Assembly: GCA_019313605.1 (NCBI GenBank)
Contig: JAFDAW010000178.1
Location: forward strand, 1 to 6,322
Direction: 5' to 3'
Length of the DNA stretch: 6,322 nucleotides
DNA from: Deltaproteobacteria bacterium
Lineage (GTDB): Bacteria; Myxococcota_A; UBA9160; SMWR01
Both the position numbers and the translations under genes were made by a program. The notes under the pieces were generated by a model. That model was not told the origin of the DNA. It ran no database searches and worked only from the letters and a program-made list of their open reading frames with translations. Below, in pieces: positions 6,263 through 6,322 of this stretch (position 1 is its first letter; every line of letters starts with the position of its first letter).

Positions 6263-6322
6263 AACGCTCGTCGAGCCTGCGCTGATCGAGTGCCTCTTCG
6301 GCTCCTCTGATTCGAATCGCGG
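6249..6322 (-). CDS. Possible C-terminal end of a convergent gene, product unknown
   Basis: On the minus strand, a frame enters from the right edge and stops at TGA (complement of 6249-6251), showing the last 23 residues AIRIRGAEEALDQRRLDERF plus TRP. The peptide looks like a normal amphipathic helix end, and a convergent gene ending 14 bases inside the NrfJ-like tail would leave no unexplained gap. Against this, another minus frame is also open here, third-position GC is modest, and 23 residues cannot be identified. Confidence 0.22.
   Translation of the reverse strand, partial: AIRIRGAEEALDQRRLDERFTRP

Noticed and set aside
6266..6276. GCTCG-T-CGAGC as a terminator after the NrfJ-like gene
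   Set aside because: The 1-base loop is too tight, the stem is only 5 bp, and no T-run follows.
6290..6322. TTCGAATC at the right edge as a tRNA T-loop
   Set aside because: The flanking bases cannot form the 5-bp T stem on either strand. It is just the 10-base palindrome GATTCGAATC at 6309-6318.

Overview
The window is a high-GC stretch (roughly 60%) from a Gram-negative bacterium. A fused System II cytochrome c synthase, an NrfJ-like exported protein and an NtrC-type two-component system together suggest a deltaproteobacterium in the broad sense (Desulfobacterota or Myxococcota-like). This placement is inferred from gene content only.

Layout. (1) 2-463, plus strand: the C-terminal ATPase part of a sensor histidine kinase, cut by the window edge. 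(2) 460-1848, minus strand: a complete NtrC-family sigma-54 response regulator. It converges on the kinase, and the two stop codons share the palindrome CTAG. (3) 1849-2091: a 243-bp divergent regulatory region. It holds a 9-3-9 perfect inverted repeat at 1911-1931 and a well-formed sigma-54 (-24/-12) promoter at 1991-2006 facing the next gene. (4) 2092-5571, plus strand: a 1159-residue ResB-CcsA (CcsBA) fusion, the cytochrome c heme-attachment synthase. (5) 5635-6262, plus strand: a NrfJ-like exported protein split into two reading frames. An N-terminal fragment carries the signal peptide; a C-terminal OB-fold-like fragment follows in the +1 frame. (6) 6249-6322: perhaps the tail of a convergent minus-strand gene, weakly supported.

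How the parts may work together. The kinase probably phosphorylates the adjacent regulator. The regulator would bind the inverted repeat about 96 bp upstream of the predicted transcription start and activate the sigma-54 promoter of the cytochrome c synthase and the downstream NrfJ-like gene. That would put cytochrome c maturation under enhancer-dependent, signal-responsive control. The promoter match, repeat and gene order are read directly from the sequence; the regulatory wiring is inference. The order ccsBA followed by an NrfJ-like gene recalls the nrfI-nrfJ pair of the Wolinella nitrite reductase operon, but no nrfA or nrfH is present here.
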